A DNA stretch of 61,007 bases from Planctomycetota bacterium (GTDB lineage: Bacteria > Planctomycetota > Phycisphaerae > UBA1845): positions 1 to 61,007 of the forward strand of contig JAJRWX010000011.1 of NCBI GenBank assembly GCA_024276605.1, given 5' to 3'. Under the pieces are notes generated by a model. The model searched no databases and was not told the DNA's origin. It worked only from the letters and a program-made list of their open reading frames with translations. Positions within the stretch are counted from its first letter, which is position 1. Every line of letters begins with the position of its first letter. A program made the translations under genes and the position numbers. Shown one piece after another: positions 54,301 through 61,007 of the stretch.

Positions 54301-56436
54301 TTAAGAGCTATTATTCTCTACGCCCTGATCGCTATAAGCGTAGCCATAGCCATACGCATAGCCATAAAGGTGCTGTCGCGCATCTATGCCATTGAGTACC
54401 GCTCCGACAACATTGGCACCTACGGTGCTGAGATACTTATAAGCGGCTCGTGCTTCCGCTTGGTCGCATTGCCCGGACCTGAGAACCAGCATTGTTTCAT
54501 CAGCGAGCACAGCCAGGATCACCGCATGACTGTTGGCCAATACCGGTGGTGAATCGATCACAATGTTATCGTACTTGTCAAATACCTTGCATAACAATTC
54601 CTGCGCATCACGATTCATGAGCAAAGAGCCGAATTCTTCTGATCGATCACCTGCAGGCAAGACATCGAGATTGGAAATGTAGTCCTCGTGAATCGCTTGT
54701 TTGACGGGAACGATATTTGCCAGGGTTTCCTGCAGGCCAACTGTTCCGAATAAGTCAAGTCGGCGGGTTAGACCTTGTCGGTCGTTATCACCATCGATAA
54801 TCAGAACGCGCCGTCCGCTGGTAGCGAAACTTCGCGCAAGGTTCCATGCCATGGACGATTTACCACTCCCCGATGTTGGGCTAGTGATCAATAACGTTCG
54901 TGGACCGTCTTTCTTGCAGCTTGTGGTTAACGCGGCAGATAAGCTACGCGCGGGCTCGGTCATAACATTGTCAAGCTCTTCTTTTGAGCCTTTAATTGAA
55001 CGAACTTGTTGGATGGTTCCCAGTAGTGGTACACCAAGCTGCTGCGTGACATGATTGGGATGTCTGACAAGTGTATCCATACGGCTGCGGACCAGCGCGA
55101 CGCCAACTCCACATGAAAGGCTCAACAACAAAGCCACCGCAGCGTATTTGAGGCGTTTGTCGATGTTAGGTTTTGTAGGGGCGACGGCTTTTGATCGAAG
55201 CGTAACACGCGGCATTCGGTTCTGTTCAACTTCTACGGTCCATATTTTATTGCGGACCTGAAACAACGATCGTTCGACTTGCTCTCGTTCGTGTTTGATG
55301 TCTTCCACCAGGAAGGCTTGTCGCACCGCCCCCGCTCGTTCTTCGGCGGCGGAGCCGAGTGCATCTGAGACGATCGTTTCCGTGATGGCGGCCTCATCGA
55401 TCGTGGCTTCTAAGTCTCGAATCATCCGAGCGATAAATTCGTCGCGTAATACTTGCTTTCGAGTTTCAATCGATTGACTCAGTGCAGTGACCATATGCGG
55501 ACGTGACCGTACTTCCGGGTGAGAGGTGCCCCGTCCCATGGCTTCGTCTGTATGTGCAGCGAGTTGTATAGAGCGAAGTTGTTGTTTGAGTTCGAGTAAT
55601 TCCGGGTCACTACCGGTGAATTCCTCCAAACCGGGCAACCGTAAATTCTCCACGCCTTTTTCGTTGAGTGCCTTATTAACTGCGGCTAACTGTGCTTTAG
55701 CGAAGGCATTGTCTCTCTTAGCCGTTGTGAGCATAGTGTGGTAATCAGGCAATCCCAACCATGCAGTAGAAGAATCATCCGAGGTATTCATAAGCCCACC
55801 GTCAGCAAGTTGTCGTAACTCTTCGCTTTTAAGTTTTAGGCGGTTTTCCAATTCAGCTTCTTCTCGGCGTAGTGAACTAAGTGCACGCTCATCTTCTAGT
55901 CTTTTTTCATCCTCATGGTGATCGAGGTATACCTGTACGATGCGATTAACGACATCAGTCAAGTCCTGGGGAAACTGCCCTGTCAAAGAAACACGGAGAT
56001 GTTCGGAATTACGAAGGTGTGTGACATTTATAGACTTGAGAACGAGTTGCACTGGATCTTCCGCTTCCGCTAACCATACACAGGATTTGATGCTCGGGTG
56101 ATTAACCGCTTCGTCAATAATGGCCGGGCTTGTAATAACACCGCGCTGCGTGGCTACATAACTATTATAATTGCGTGAGATATCCGTATCGAGATCGCCG
56201 GATATGATGGGGCGGACGATGGGTGCCACATGGACGAGTGCCCGAACCTCATATCCAGGCTTGATGGCCAGCGCAATGGCACCGAGTGATAACAAGGCAG
56301 TTAAACCGGCACACAATAGCATACATCGCCATCTGTCGAGTAGAGCATTGGCTAGATTCTCACCCTCATTCACCATGGCGGTGACTTCTACAGTCTCCGC
56401 TACGTGAGAGGGTATGATGTCATGTGTGCTTGCCAT
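54301..56436 (-). CDS. Fused Wzz/BY-kinase: chain-length regulator and tyrosine autokinase
   Basis: A 711-residue inner-membrane protein. The Wzz part has two membrane segments (about 37-58 and 431-449) around a long coiled-coil-rich periplasmic domain. The kinase part has Walker A SPTSGSGKSS with K526, Walker A' VLIIDGDNDR and Walker B NIVIDSPPV. The C-terminus ends in a Tyr-rich cluster with six alternating tyrosines from Y691 to Y701, expected to be autophosphorylated and to control polymer length. It lies 31 bases after epsI. In one-component BY-kinases this fused form is usual for Gram-negative bacteria. Confidence 0.93.
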   Translation of the reverse strand: MASTHDIIPSHVAETVEVTAMVNEGENLANALLDRWRCMLLCAGLTALLSLGAIALAIKPGYEVRALVHVAPIVRPIISGDLDTDISRNYNSYVATQRGVITSPAIIDEAVNHPSIKSCVWLAEAEDPVQLVLKSINVTHLRNSEHLRVSLTGQFPQDLTDVVNRIVQVYLDHHEDEKRLEDERALSSLRREEAELENRLKLKSEELRQLADGGLMNTSDDSSTAWLGLPDYHTMLTTAKRDNAFAKAQLAAVNKALNEKGVENLRLPGLEEFTGSDPELLELKQQLRSIQLAAHTDEAMGRGTSHPEVRSRPHMVTALSQSIETRKQVLRDEFIARMIRDLEATIDEAAITETIVSDALGSAAEERAGAVRQAFLVEDIKHEREQVERSLFQVRNKIWTVEVEQNRMPRVTLRSKAVAPTKPNIDKRLKYAAVALLLSLSCGVGVALVRSRMDTLVRHPNHVTQQLGVPLLGTIQQVRSIKGSKEELDNVMTEPARSLSAALTTSCKKDGPRTLLITSPTSGSGKSSMAWNLARSFATSGRRVLIIDGDNDRQGLTRRLDLFGTVGLQETLANIVPVKQAIHEDYISNLDVLPAGDRSEEFGSLLMNRDAQELLCKVFDKYDNIVIDSPPVLANSHAVILAVLADETMLVLRSGQCDQAEARAAYKYLSTVGANVVGAVLNGIDARQHLYGYAYGYGYAYSDQGVENNSS

Positions 56437-56467
56437 GGTTGTTAAATGCCCTCGTCGGGTAGTTGAT

Positions 56468-57175
56468 CTAGTTATCGGACGAATTATCCATCCCTGGTAG
56501 TATCTCTGATAGTTCGGGGATAAGCGACTCCATGAATACTAAGATATCAGATTCTGTCGCATCCCAGCCACCTCGCTCCGGTATCGCGGAAACATGGACC
56601 TGGGCCAAATACCTCACGGAACCGGATGAGGTGGATCTTGGCTCATGCCAGAAAAAACCGACAGACGAACTGTGGAATTGTCCACCGATAATGGCCACAA
56701 ACCCTACGGCCCGACGTCGAATACCCTCCGGGTCTGCTCGCACAAAACGATGCATAGCGATCTTAATGGTTTTTTTATCTGCCACGTTTGACACGGGCAA
56801 AGGAACCTCTGTAGCGGGCTGATCAATACTCCATCCGGATGCGGGATAACAGACCTCCGGACCGTGACTCATGCCTGTATTTTCACGTCCCCAGTATCCT
56901 ATGTAGACGCCGAAACGTAGTCTGGACTTTTGAGAGAAGTATTCACGATGGACGTAGCTATCCACGTTGGCCGCATCAAGCACCTCCAAGCTAAGTGGGA
57001 TGTCCTTCCCCTTATAGTCACCAATGGATAACGGCAACGTCGTGAGCGACTGAGACAACGGGGTAAGTTCCATCGCATAGAATGCACGGGAGACGCGAAC
57101 CCATCGAGACAAGCCTCCCGCAGCCAACAGCATGATAGTTACGACCAGGATGATTGGTGTTTTACGCGTATACAT
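56468..57175 (-). CDS. epsI: EpsI-family exosortase-associated protein
   Basis: A 235-residue protein with one N-terminal membrane segment (about 7-26) and an external domain holding the EpsI markers: LPLSIGDYKGKDIPL, then VYIGYWGRENTGMSHGPEVCYPASGW. The Cys in HGPEVCYP is the conserved one. EpsI proteins occur next to exosortases or as their C-terminal domain; their biochemical task is not known. It starts 23 bases after the exosortase stop, so the two are expressed together. Confidence 0.92.
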   Translation of the reverse strand: MYTRKTPIILVVTIMLLAAGGLSRWVRVSRAFYAMELTPLSQSLTTLPLSIGDYKGKDIPLSLEVLDAANVDSYVHREYFSQKSRLRFGVYIGYWGRENTGMSHGPEVCYPASGWSIDQPATEVPLPVSNVADKKTIKIAMHRFVRADPEGIRRRAVGFVAIIGGQFHSSSVGFFWHEPRSTSSGSVRYLAQVHVSAIPERGGWDATESDILVFMESLIPELSEILPGMDNSSDN

Positions 57176-57198
57176 GAATTTGTAGCTTGCTCTTCATC

Positions 57199-59160
57199 CT
57201 AGCGTCCAGCTAATGAAGAGGTTGTTTCAGTTAAAGGTCCACTTTGTGATTCGGGTGAAAAAGGAAATTGCAAGTTAGATAGTAACTTAATTTCTAGCAT
57301 AATTAACACCACGGCAAATGGCATCATCATCAGTCCCGCGCCGTCATGGAAAAAACCTTGAGCTAAGCTATCCTGACCTAGATTATATAAGTAAGCCGTT
57401 CCCACGATGCGTGCGACATTACAAGCAAGGGCGATCGGTATGCTGGATAAAATAATAAAAAGTTTTTGCCATCTAGGCCGCTGAACGACGAAGGCTACAA
57501 TGCATGTGACGATGAGAAAAGCAAGGGCCATGCGTAACCCATTGCATGCTTCAGCGACGGCGACATTTTTGCCAGATACAACTAGAATATGGCCTGTACG
57601 AGCTACCGCCACACCGATTATTTCTAGAATAGTTGCGGAAATGCGTGCGCCGAAATCCTGTAGCGGTAGCATCATGCTGTCATGCACGCGGTTGGGTAAC
57701 GGCATCATCAGAAACAACAAGGCGAATGGTTGCCAAAGCCGACGGAATCCACGCCAGCCTACTATGGTCATTGTCAACCCGCTGGCGCATACAATCATGC
57801 CCGCATTGGATATGGACGCGTACAGATAGTAGGCTCCCCAAAGATTCATCAATAAGCCTGCGGAAAACAAGGCTACACCCAACGGTGAAAAGCGCTTGCG
57901 CTCGATGTTCAGTGCGCTACGCCGTGTGAATAGCATATACAAAGCCGCCAGCGGAACCAGCATGCCGGCACTATAATCGGGTCGTGACTGCCACGTTTCC
58001 CATAATGACGAAAAGTTATCTGAGAATGACCACACAAAACCGCAAACCACTGCGATCGCCGAGAACATCGTCGTATAGGATAGTTTCTGATCTTGTTGAC
58101 TAGTTAAGTTGGCGTCGTTTGTCTTAGACGCGGATGCATGAGATTGGTGATGACTCGCGCTGCTCTTTAGTACAGGTAGGTGAGGCTGTCGAACAAAGCT
58201 ATCACTGAGGGAAGAACCGCTATAAAAAGTCATCTGCGAACGCGCAACCGATCGAATGACCCAAGCGCCTCGCTCGAGATGGCAACCTTCCGCCAAATAG
58301 GTTGGCCCCATGAGTACCGATCCAGCGTCCAATCGGCATCCATGATCGATGAATGCGGGACCAACGATGCGAGCGTCAGGAGCTATCTCAACATTGCGGC
58401 CTACCCAAATTGCCGGCGCGATTTGGTGGTAATCGTTTTCTCTATCAGGACCATTAGATAACGTACGCGTAATCGCATGCAGATAACTTGGCCAATCGGT
58501 AACTTGTTGTGTTTGACCACGGAGTCTTACCGCACCGACACGTTGACCGGCATGCTGCAAAGAAGGAATGAGTTGTTCCTTCAAATCAACATAACCGCTG
58601 TTGGGAATGTGCTTGAAAACTTCAGGCTCACAGCAGTAAATACCGGCAGGGCGAAGTCGGGTCTCGTGAACATCATGAGCACTCACTTCCTGAGCCATGC
58701 AAAATACAGTAAGGGCATTACCCCCAGCGCGATGTTGCTCAAGCATCCAGGAGACATCGTCTTCCAGCCAAACTGCACCACCAATGACAATGGTTGTACC
58801 TGAGGAAAGGTCTTTTTCGCAAAGTTTGAGACAACCGGCTGTGCCACGCGGAAGTCGGTCTGTTTCGACGCGTAGTTGTAAGCTGTCAGGGTACTGAATG
58901 GATGCATGTTTATTGAATATTTCAGCTTGTTCATTAACGACCAATAAAGCTTCACCATCAACATGAGGTGCTAACTGCTGTTGTAAGTGATCGAGCAGTG
59001 TGCTGTTCGGGAGAGGAAGTAGTGGGAACGGTATGCCATCGGACCAGGAATCGTCGAGACCAACACTACCAGCCAAAATCAACAGGTTGGTGCGATCACG
59101 CGACATACGATCCGCAGGTGTATCTATAGCACTGGTATCATGAGTTGACGATACGTGCAC
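57199..59160 (-). CDS. Fusion protein: degenerate nucleotidyltransferase, beta-helix and exosortase
   Basis: A 653-residue continuous frame joins two unrelated parts. Residues 25-235 resemble a sugar nucleotidyltransferase: LLILAG, PFPLLPLPNSTLLDHLQ and RLPRGTAG keep its layout, but the GxGxR loop and the catalytic Lys are missing. Residues 245-325 form left-handed beta-helix turns (VEIAPDARIVGPAFIDHG). From about 360 the protein is an exosortase with eight or so membrane segments and the catalytic set C539 (EACNGLRM), R584 (NVARIVG) and H605 (FFHDGAG). Exosortases cleave and anchor sorted exported proteins. GTG 59160 is preceded by AAAGGTGG. It is the first gene of the minus-strand operon. 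I know no named family with this fusion. Confidence 0.85.
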   Translation of the reverse strand: MHVSSTHDTSAIDTPADRMSRDRTNLLILAGSVGLDDSWSDGIPFPLLPLPNSTLLDHLQQQLAPHVDGEALLVVNEQAEIFNKHASIQYPDSLQLRVETDRLPRGTAGCLKLCEKDLSSGTTIVIGGAVWLEDDVSWMLEQHRAGGNALTVFCMAQEVSAHDVHETRLRPAGIYCCEPEVFKHIPNSGYVDLKEQLIPSLQHAGQRVGAVRLRGQTQQVTDWPSYLHAITRTLSNGPDRENDYHQIAPAIWVGRNVEIAPDARIVGPAFIDHGCRLDAGSVLMGPTYLAEGCHLERGAWVIRSVARSQMTFYSGSSLSDSFVRQPHLPVLKSSASHHQSHASASKTNDANLTSQQDQKLSYTTMFSAIAVVCGFVWSFSDNFSSLWETWQSRPDYSAGMLVPLAALYMLFTRRSALNIERKRFSPLGVALFSAGLLMNLWGAYYLYASISNAGMIVCASGLTMTIVGWRGFRRLWQPFALLFLMMPLPNRVHDSMMLPLQDFGARISATILEIIGVAVARTGHILVVSGKNVAVAEACNGLRMALAFLIVTCIVAFVVQRPRWQKLFIILSSIPIALACNVARIVGTAYLYNLGQDSLAQGFFHDGAGLMMMPFAVVLIMLEIKLLSNLQFPFSPESQSGPLTETTSSLAGR

Positions 59161-60196
59161 CTTATGCCACCTTTCCCTTTAACACCGCTAAAGTCGACCA
59201 ACACTGCTGGACGTGACCTATATATGGAATAACTCCAGATGTTGCGATTCGCGCTGCGACGCCGGGTGCCTAAATTCACGTGACCGTAGGCACTATGACC
59301 AGCACACTGAACTTTACCGAATAAAGGGCGACTGTCAACGGGTGATAACAATAATATGGCTATGTTAACTTAGAAATGTCACAACTTTTATGGACGTTTA
59401 ACTCCGTTTACAGTAAGCTTTTACATGACCGGTGGCTACTTAGGTATGAGACCATTATTCACAGGTTGGCCGTCTTTGTTTCGTCGTGTATTGACGGTCA
59501 GGGTTTGAATGTATCAAAAGCATGTTTTCGGCAAGATTTTCGAGCTTATTATTCACCGTAGTGGGATGTGAATTTCTTTAATTGGTTATCTGCGGTACTT
59601 GTTAACACTATTCCCAAATTGTTACAATCGGACTCACTTGTGGGTTTACCGAATGTTATCGATCCCAGGGAGAACAGGCATCACAAGAGTCGCATTCCTC
59701 AATGACTTCATCAAAAGACTAGATGCCTGTAGATTGCAACCAAGTTGTGAATATTTTCGTTGGTTACGAGGTCCGAAATGGTCGGATCATCGCAGTATTT
59801 CGATTTAGTTATGTCGATTATCGAATCCATGTGCATCGATTTTTCGCAGACAGATGAGACTTGTAACGAAGTGATTGAACATGTCAATGTTAGGCCCACG
59901 GTATGTTGTTACGGTGATTTGGGGCGGGGAAAGATAATTTAGGGGCATGACGCGGGTGTCGGTAATCGATAGGGGGGCTGCCTAAGAACTGTGGCCGTCC
60001 ACCATAACTTTGTGACGATACTTGCTCAACCATTTATGCCTCAATAACCTTCGCACGGTAGGATATTGAGATCAAGCCCTTTCGTCTTTCCATACCTCCA
60101 TTCGCTAGTTAGCATGAAATGGAGTCGTTGGTTTAACTGTAAGAGAAATGTGGGGCCATGAGAACTGTTTGTTATCGGATGGTGTAAGATAGCCAT
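59161..60196. other. 1036-bp intergenic region between the exosortase operon and the last GT2 gene
   Basis: Both neighbours read outward from this region, so it must contain two promoters. The candidate for the exosortase operon is at 59311-59338. For the plus strand, TTGTTA (59599-59604) and TACAAT (59623-59628) are 18 bases apart, but lie about 570 bases before the GT2 start. All open frames are short and lack recognisable features. Confidence 0.4.
59311..59338 (-). promoter_or_regulatory. Candidate promoter of the exosortase operon
   Basis: On the minus strand TTGACA (59338-59333) is a perfect -35, followed after 16 bases by TAAAGT (59316-59311), which matches four of six -10 bases. It points toward the exosortase gene, whose GTG lies about 145 bases downstream of the predicted start. 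Confidence 0.42.
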
Positions 60197-60883
60197 ATGA
60201 CATTGTCTGTTATTATCCCTGTATACAATGAAGCTTCTACCATTGATGAGCTAATCCAGCGTGTCAGGGCTGTACCGATAGACAAAGAGCTTATCATTGT
60301 TGATGACTTTTCAACCGACGCTACGCGTGATCGATTGCAGGTTTACCGTGATAAGGACGACATCAAACTGCACTATCACGATTGTAACCAGGGCAAAGGT
60401 GCCGCGTTACGCACTGGTATAGCCGCAGCGACTTGCGACATTGTGGTCATTCAAGACGCTGATTTGGAGTACGATCCACGCGAATACCCGAAGTTGATTC
60501 AACCCATTCTCGATGGCAAAGCCGACGTGGTGTACGGCTCGAGATTTGTCGGAGGTCAATCTCACCGTGTCCTCTATTATTGGCATCGACTCGGCAATCA
60601 ATTTCTCACGCAATTATCCAACATGATGACAAACTTGAACCTGACGGATATGGAAACCTGCTATAAAGTATTCCGTCGCGAGATCATCCAGGATATTCGC
60701 ATCGAGGAAAATCGATTCGGCTTTGAACCTGAAATTACCGCTAAAATTGCCCGACGTCGATGTCGTCTTTACGAAGTCGGCATCTCATACGCCGGGCGTA
60801 CTTACGATGAGGGTAAGAAAATCAACTGGAAAGACGGCGTTAAGGCTATCTGGTGTATTCTTAAATACAACCTCTGGCACTAG
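60197..60883 (+). CDS. DPM1-like GT2 glycosyltransferase, last codon shared with IS insertion site
   Basis: A 228-residue GT-A enzyme of the dolichol/polyprenyl-phosphate hexose synthase group: [60 protein letters not shown] (split by domains) and YGSRF. The end, [17 protein letters not shown], is the normal family terminus. No membrane segments follow, unlike the broken copy at 44283. It probably makes the lipid-linked sugar used by GT-C enzymes. Its TAG stop (60881-60883) uses the TA at the outer edge of the right IS, so the original end could have been one or more codons longer. The ATG is preceded by only a weak ribosome binding site. Confidence 0.88.
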   Translation: MTLSVIIPVYNEASTIDELIQRVRAVPIDKELIIVDDFSTDATRDRLQVYRDKDDIKLHYHDCNQGKGAALRTGIAAATCDIVVIQDADLEYDPREYPKLIQPILDGKADVVYGSRFVGGQSHRVLYYWHRLGNQFLTQLSNMMTNLNLTDMETCYKVFRREIIQDIRIEENRFGFEPEITAKIARRRCRLYEVGISYAGRTYDEGKKINWKDGVKAIWCILKYNLWH

Positions 60884-60887
60884 TGCT

Positions 60888-60916
60888 TTGTCACAGCTAA
60901 GAATAGGGGTTATCCT
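60888..60916 (+). promoter_or_regulatory. Candidate transposase promoter inside the right IS end
   Basis: TTGTCA (60888-60893), 17 bases of spacer and TATCCT (60911-60916) lie ahead of the transposase ATG at 60960. The -35 is part of the terminal repeat. The same site appears in the left copy. Confidence 0.4.
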
Positions 60917-60959
60917 ATCTTCTTGTTTTTGACGTTTCGGAAGACAAGGAGGTTTCCCG

Positions 60960-61007
60960 ATGCAGAAGAAGTACGTGGTTCGATTGAGTGATGAAGAACG
61001 CGATACG
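60960..61007 (+). CDS. IS630-type transposase, N-terminal fragment (runs off right edge)
   Basis: Sixteen codons, MQKKYVVRLSDEERDT, with a strong AAGGAGG site seven bases before the ATG. It is the same protein start as at the left edge, in the opposite direction. The catalytic region lies outside the window. Confidence 0.7.
   Translation, partial: MQKKYVVRLSDEERDT

Larger units (their letters stand above)
60881..61007 (+). mobile_element. IS630-type insertion sequence, partial right copy
   Basis: From TA at 60881 the sequence reads TAGTGCTTTGTCACAGC and goes on to a transposase start at 60960, then leaves the window. It is the inverted counterpart of the left edge, with one mismatch in 127 bases. 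The insertion joins the stop codon of the GT2 gene. Confidence 0.8.

Noticed and set aside
59376-59942. Small open frames in the last intergenic region
   Set aside because: All are short, without ribosome binding sites or recognisable motifs, and lie in different frames and strands.
1-61007. CRISPR array
   Set aside because: No regularly spaced repeat-spacer pattern was seen; the only strong repeats are the IS ends and the MITE hairpin.
1-61007. Genetic code change with TAA as a sense codon
   Set aside because: TAA ends normal genes here, such as the cheW at 5174, so general reassignment is not supported; local readthrough remains open.

Overview
The window looks like one complete chromosomal contig of a Gram-negative-type bacterium, most likely a planctomycete or a relative. 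The clues are a large secreted SBBP-repeat protein with a Cys-rich stretch and a dockerin-like tail, an exosortase/EpsI pair, a fused Wzz/BY-kinase, and roughly 50 percent G+C. The taxonomic call is an inference. No rRNA or other phylogenetic marker is present.

Both ends of the window are the same sequence in opposite orientation: the terminus and first codons of an IS630-type transposase, one copy reading out to the left (1-134) and one out to the right (60881-61007). A roughly 176-bp MITE-like element (133-308) abuts the left copy and carries related terminal repeats.

Region 1 (0.4-15.3 kb) is a chemosensory locus. A ten-gene minus-strand operon reads Rrf2-like regulator, cheA, cheW, small HTH-like gene, cheD, HDOD gene, cheY, cheX, cheR, cheB. 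A 27-bp near-palindrome separates it from a plus-strand group: a methyl-accepting protein with a PilJ-like N-terminus and a CXXCH haem motif (interrupted by an in-frame TAA), a second cheW, and a PilJ-like hybrid histidine kinase with two receiver domains. A tRNA-Cys(GCA) follows.

Region 2 (16.4-20.8 kb) holds the secreted SBBP/dockerin-like protein and a convergent GT39-type membrane glycosyltransferase.

Region 3 (21.4-47.3 kb) is a plus-strand run of 19 tightly packed genes for surface glycan assembly: two UDP-galactopyranose-mutase-like flavoproteins, GT4 and GT2 enzymes, a NodB deacetylase, a radical SAM/SPASM protein, a Wzx-like flippase, up to four GT-C-type membrane enzymes, two membrane-anchored sulfatase-fold enzymes with Thr at the nucleophile position, an SGNH/AlgJ-like protein, a DPM1-like GT2 broken by an in-frame TAA, and an ICMT-like methyltransferase.

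Region 4 (59.2-47.5 kb, minus strand) converges on it: a fused nucleotidyltransferase-like/beta-helix/exosortase protein, EpsI, a Wzz/BY-kinase, an initiating sugar-phosphate transferase, a giant TPR protein and a decaprenyl-phosphate phosphoribosyltransferase-like UbiA protein. Together regions 3 and 4 read as an exosortase-linked exopolysaccharide or glycoprotein system that relies on polyprenyl-phosphate sugars. A DPM1-like GT2 at 60.2 kb completes the window; its stop codon coincides with the right IS end.

The most unusual items are the nucleotidyltransferase-exosortase fusion, the membrane module shared by a flavoprotein and its small downstream neighbour, the Thr-type sulfatase-fold pair, the GspE/MshEN-like repeats in CheA, and the inverted IS630 ends with their MITE.
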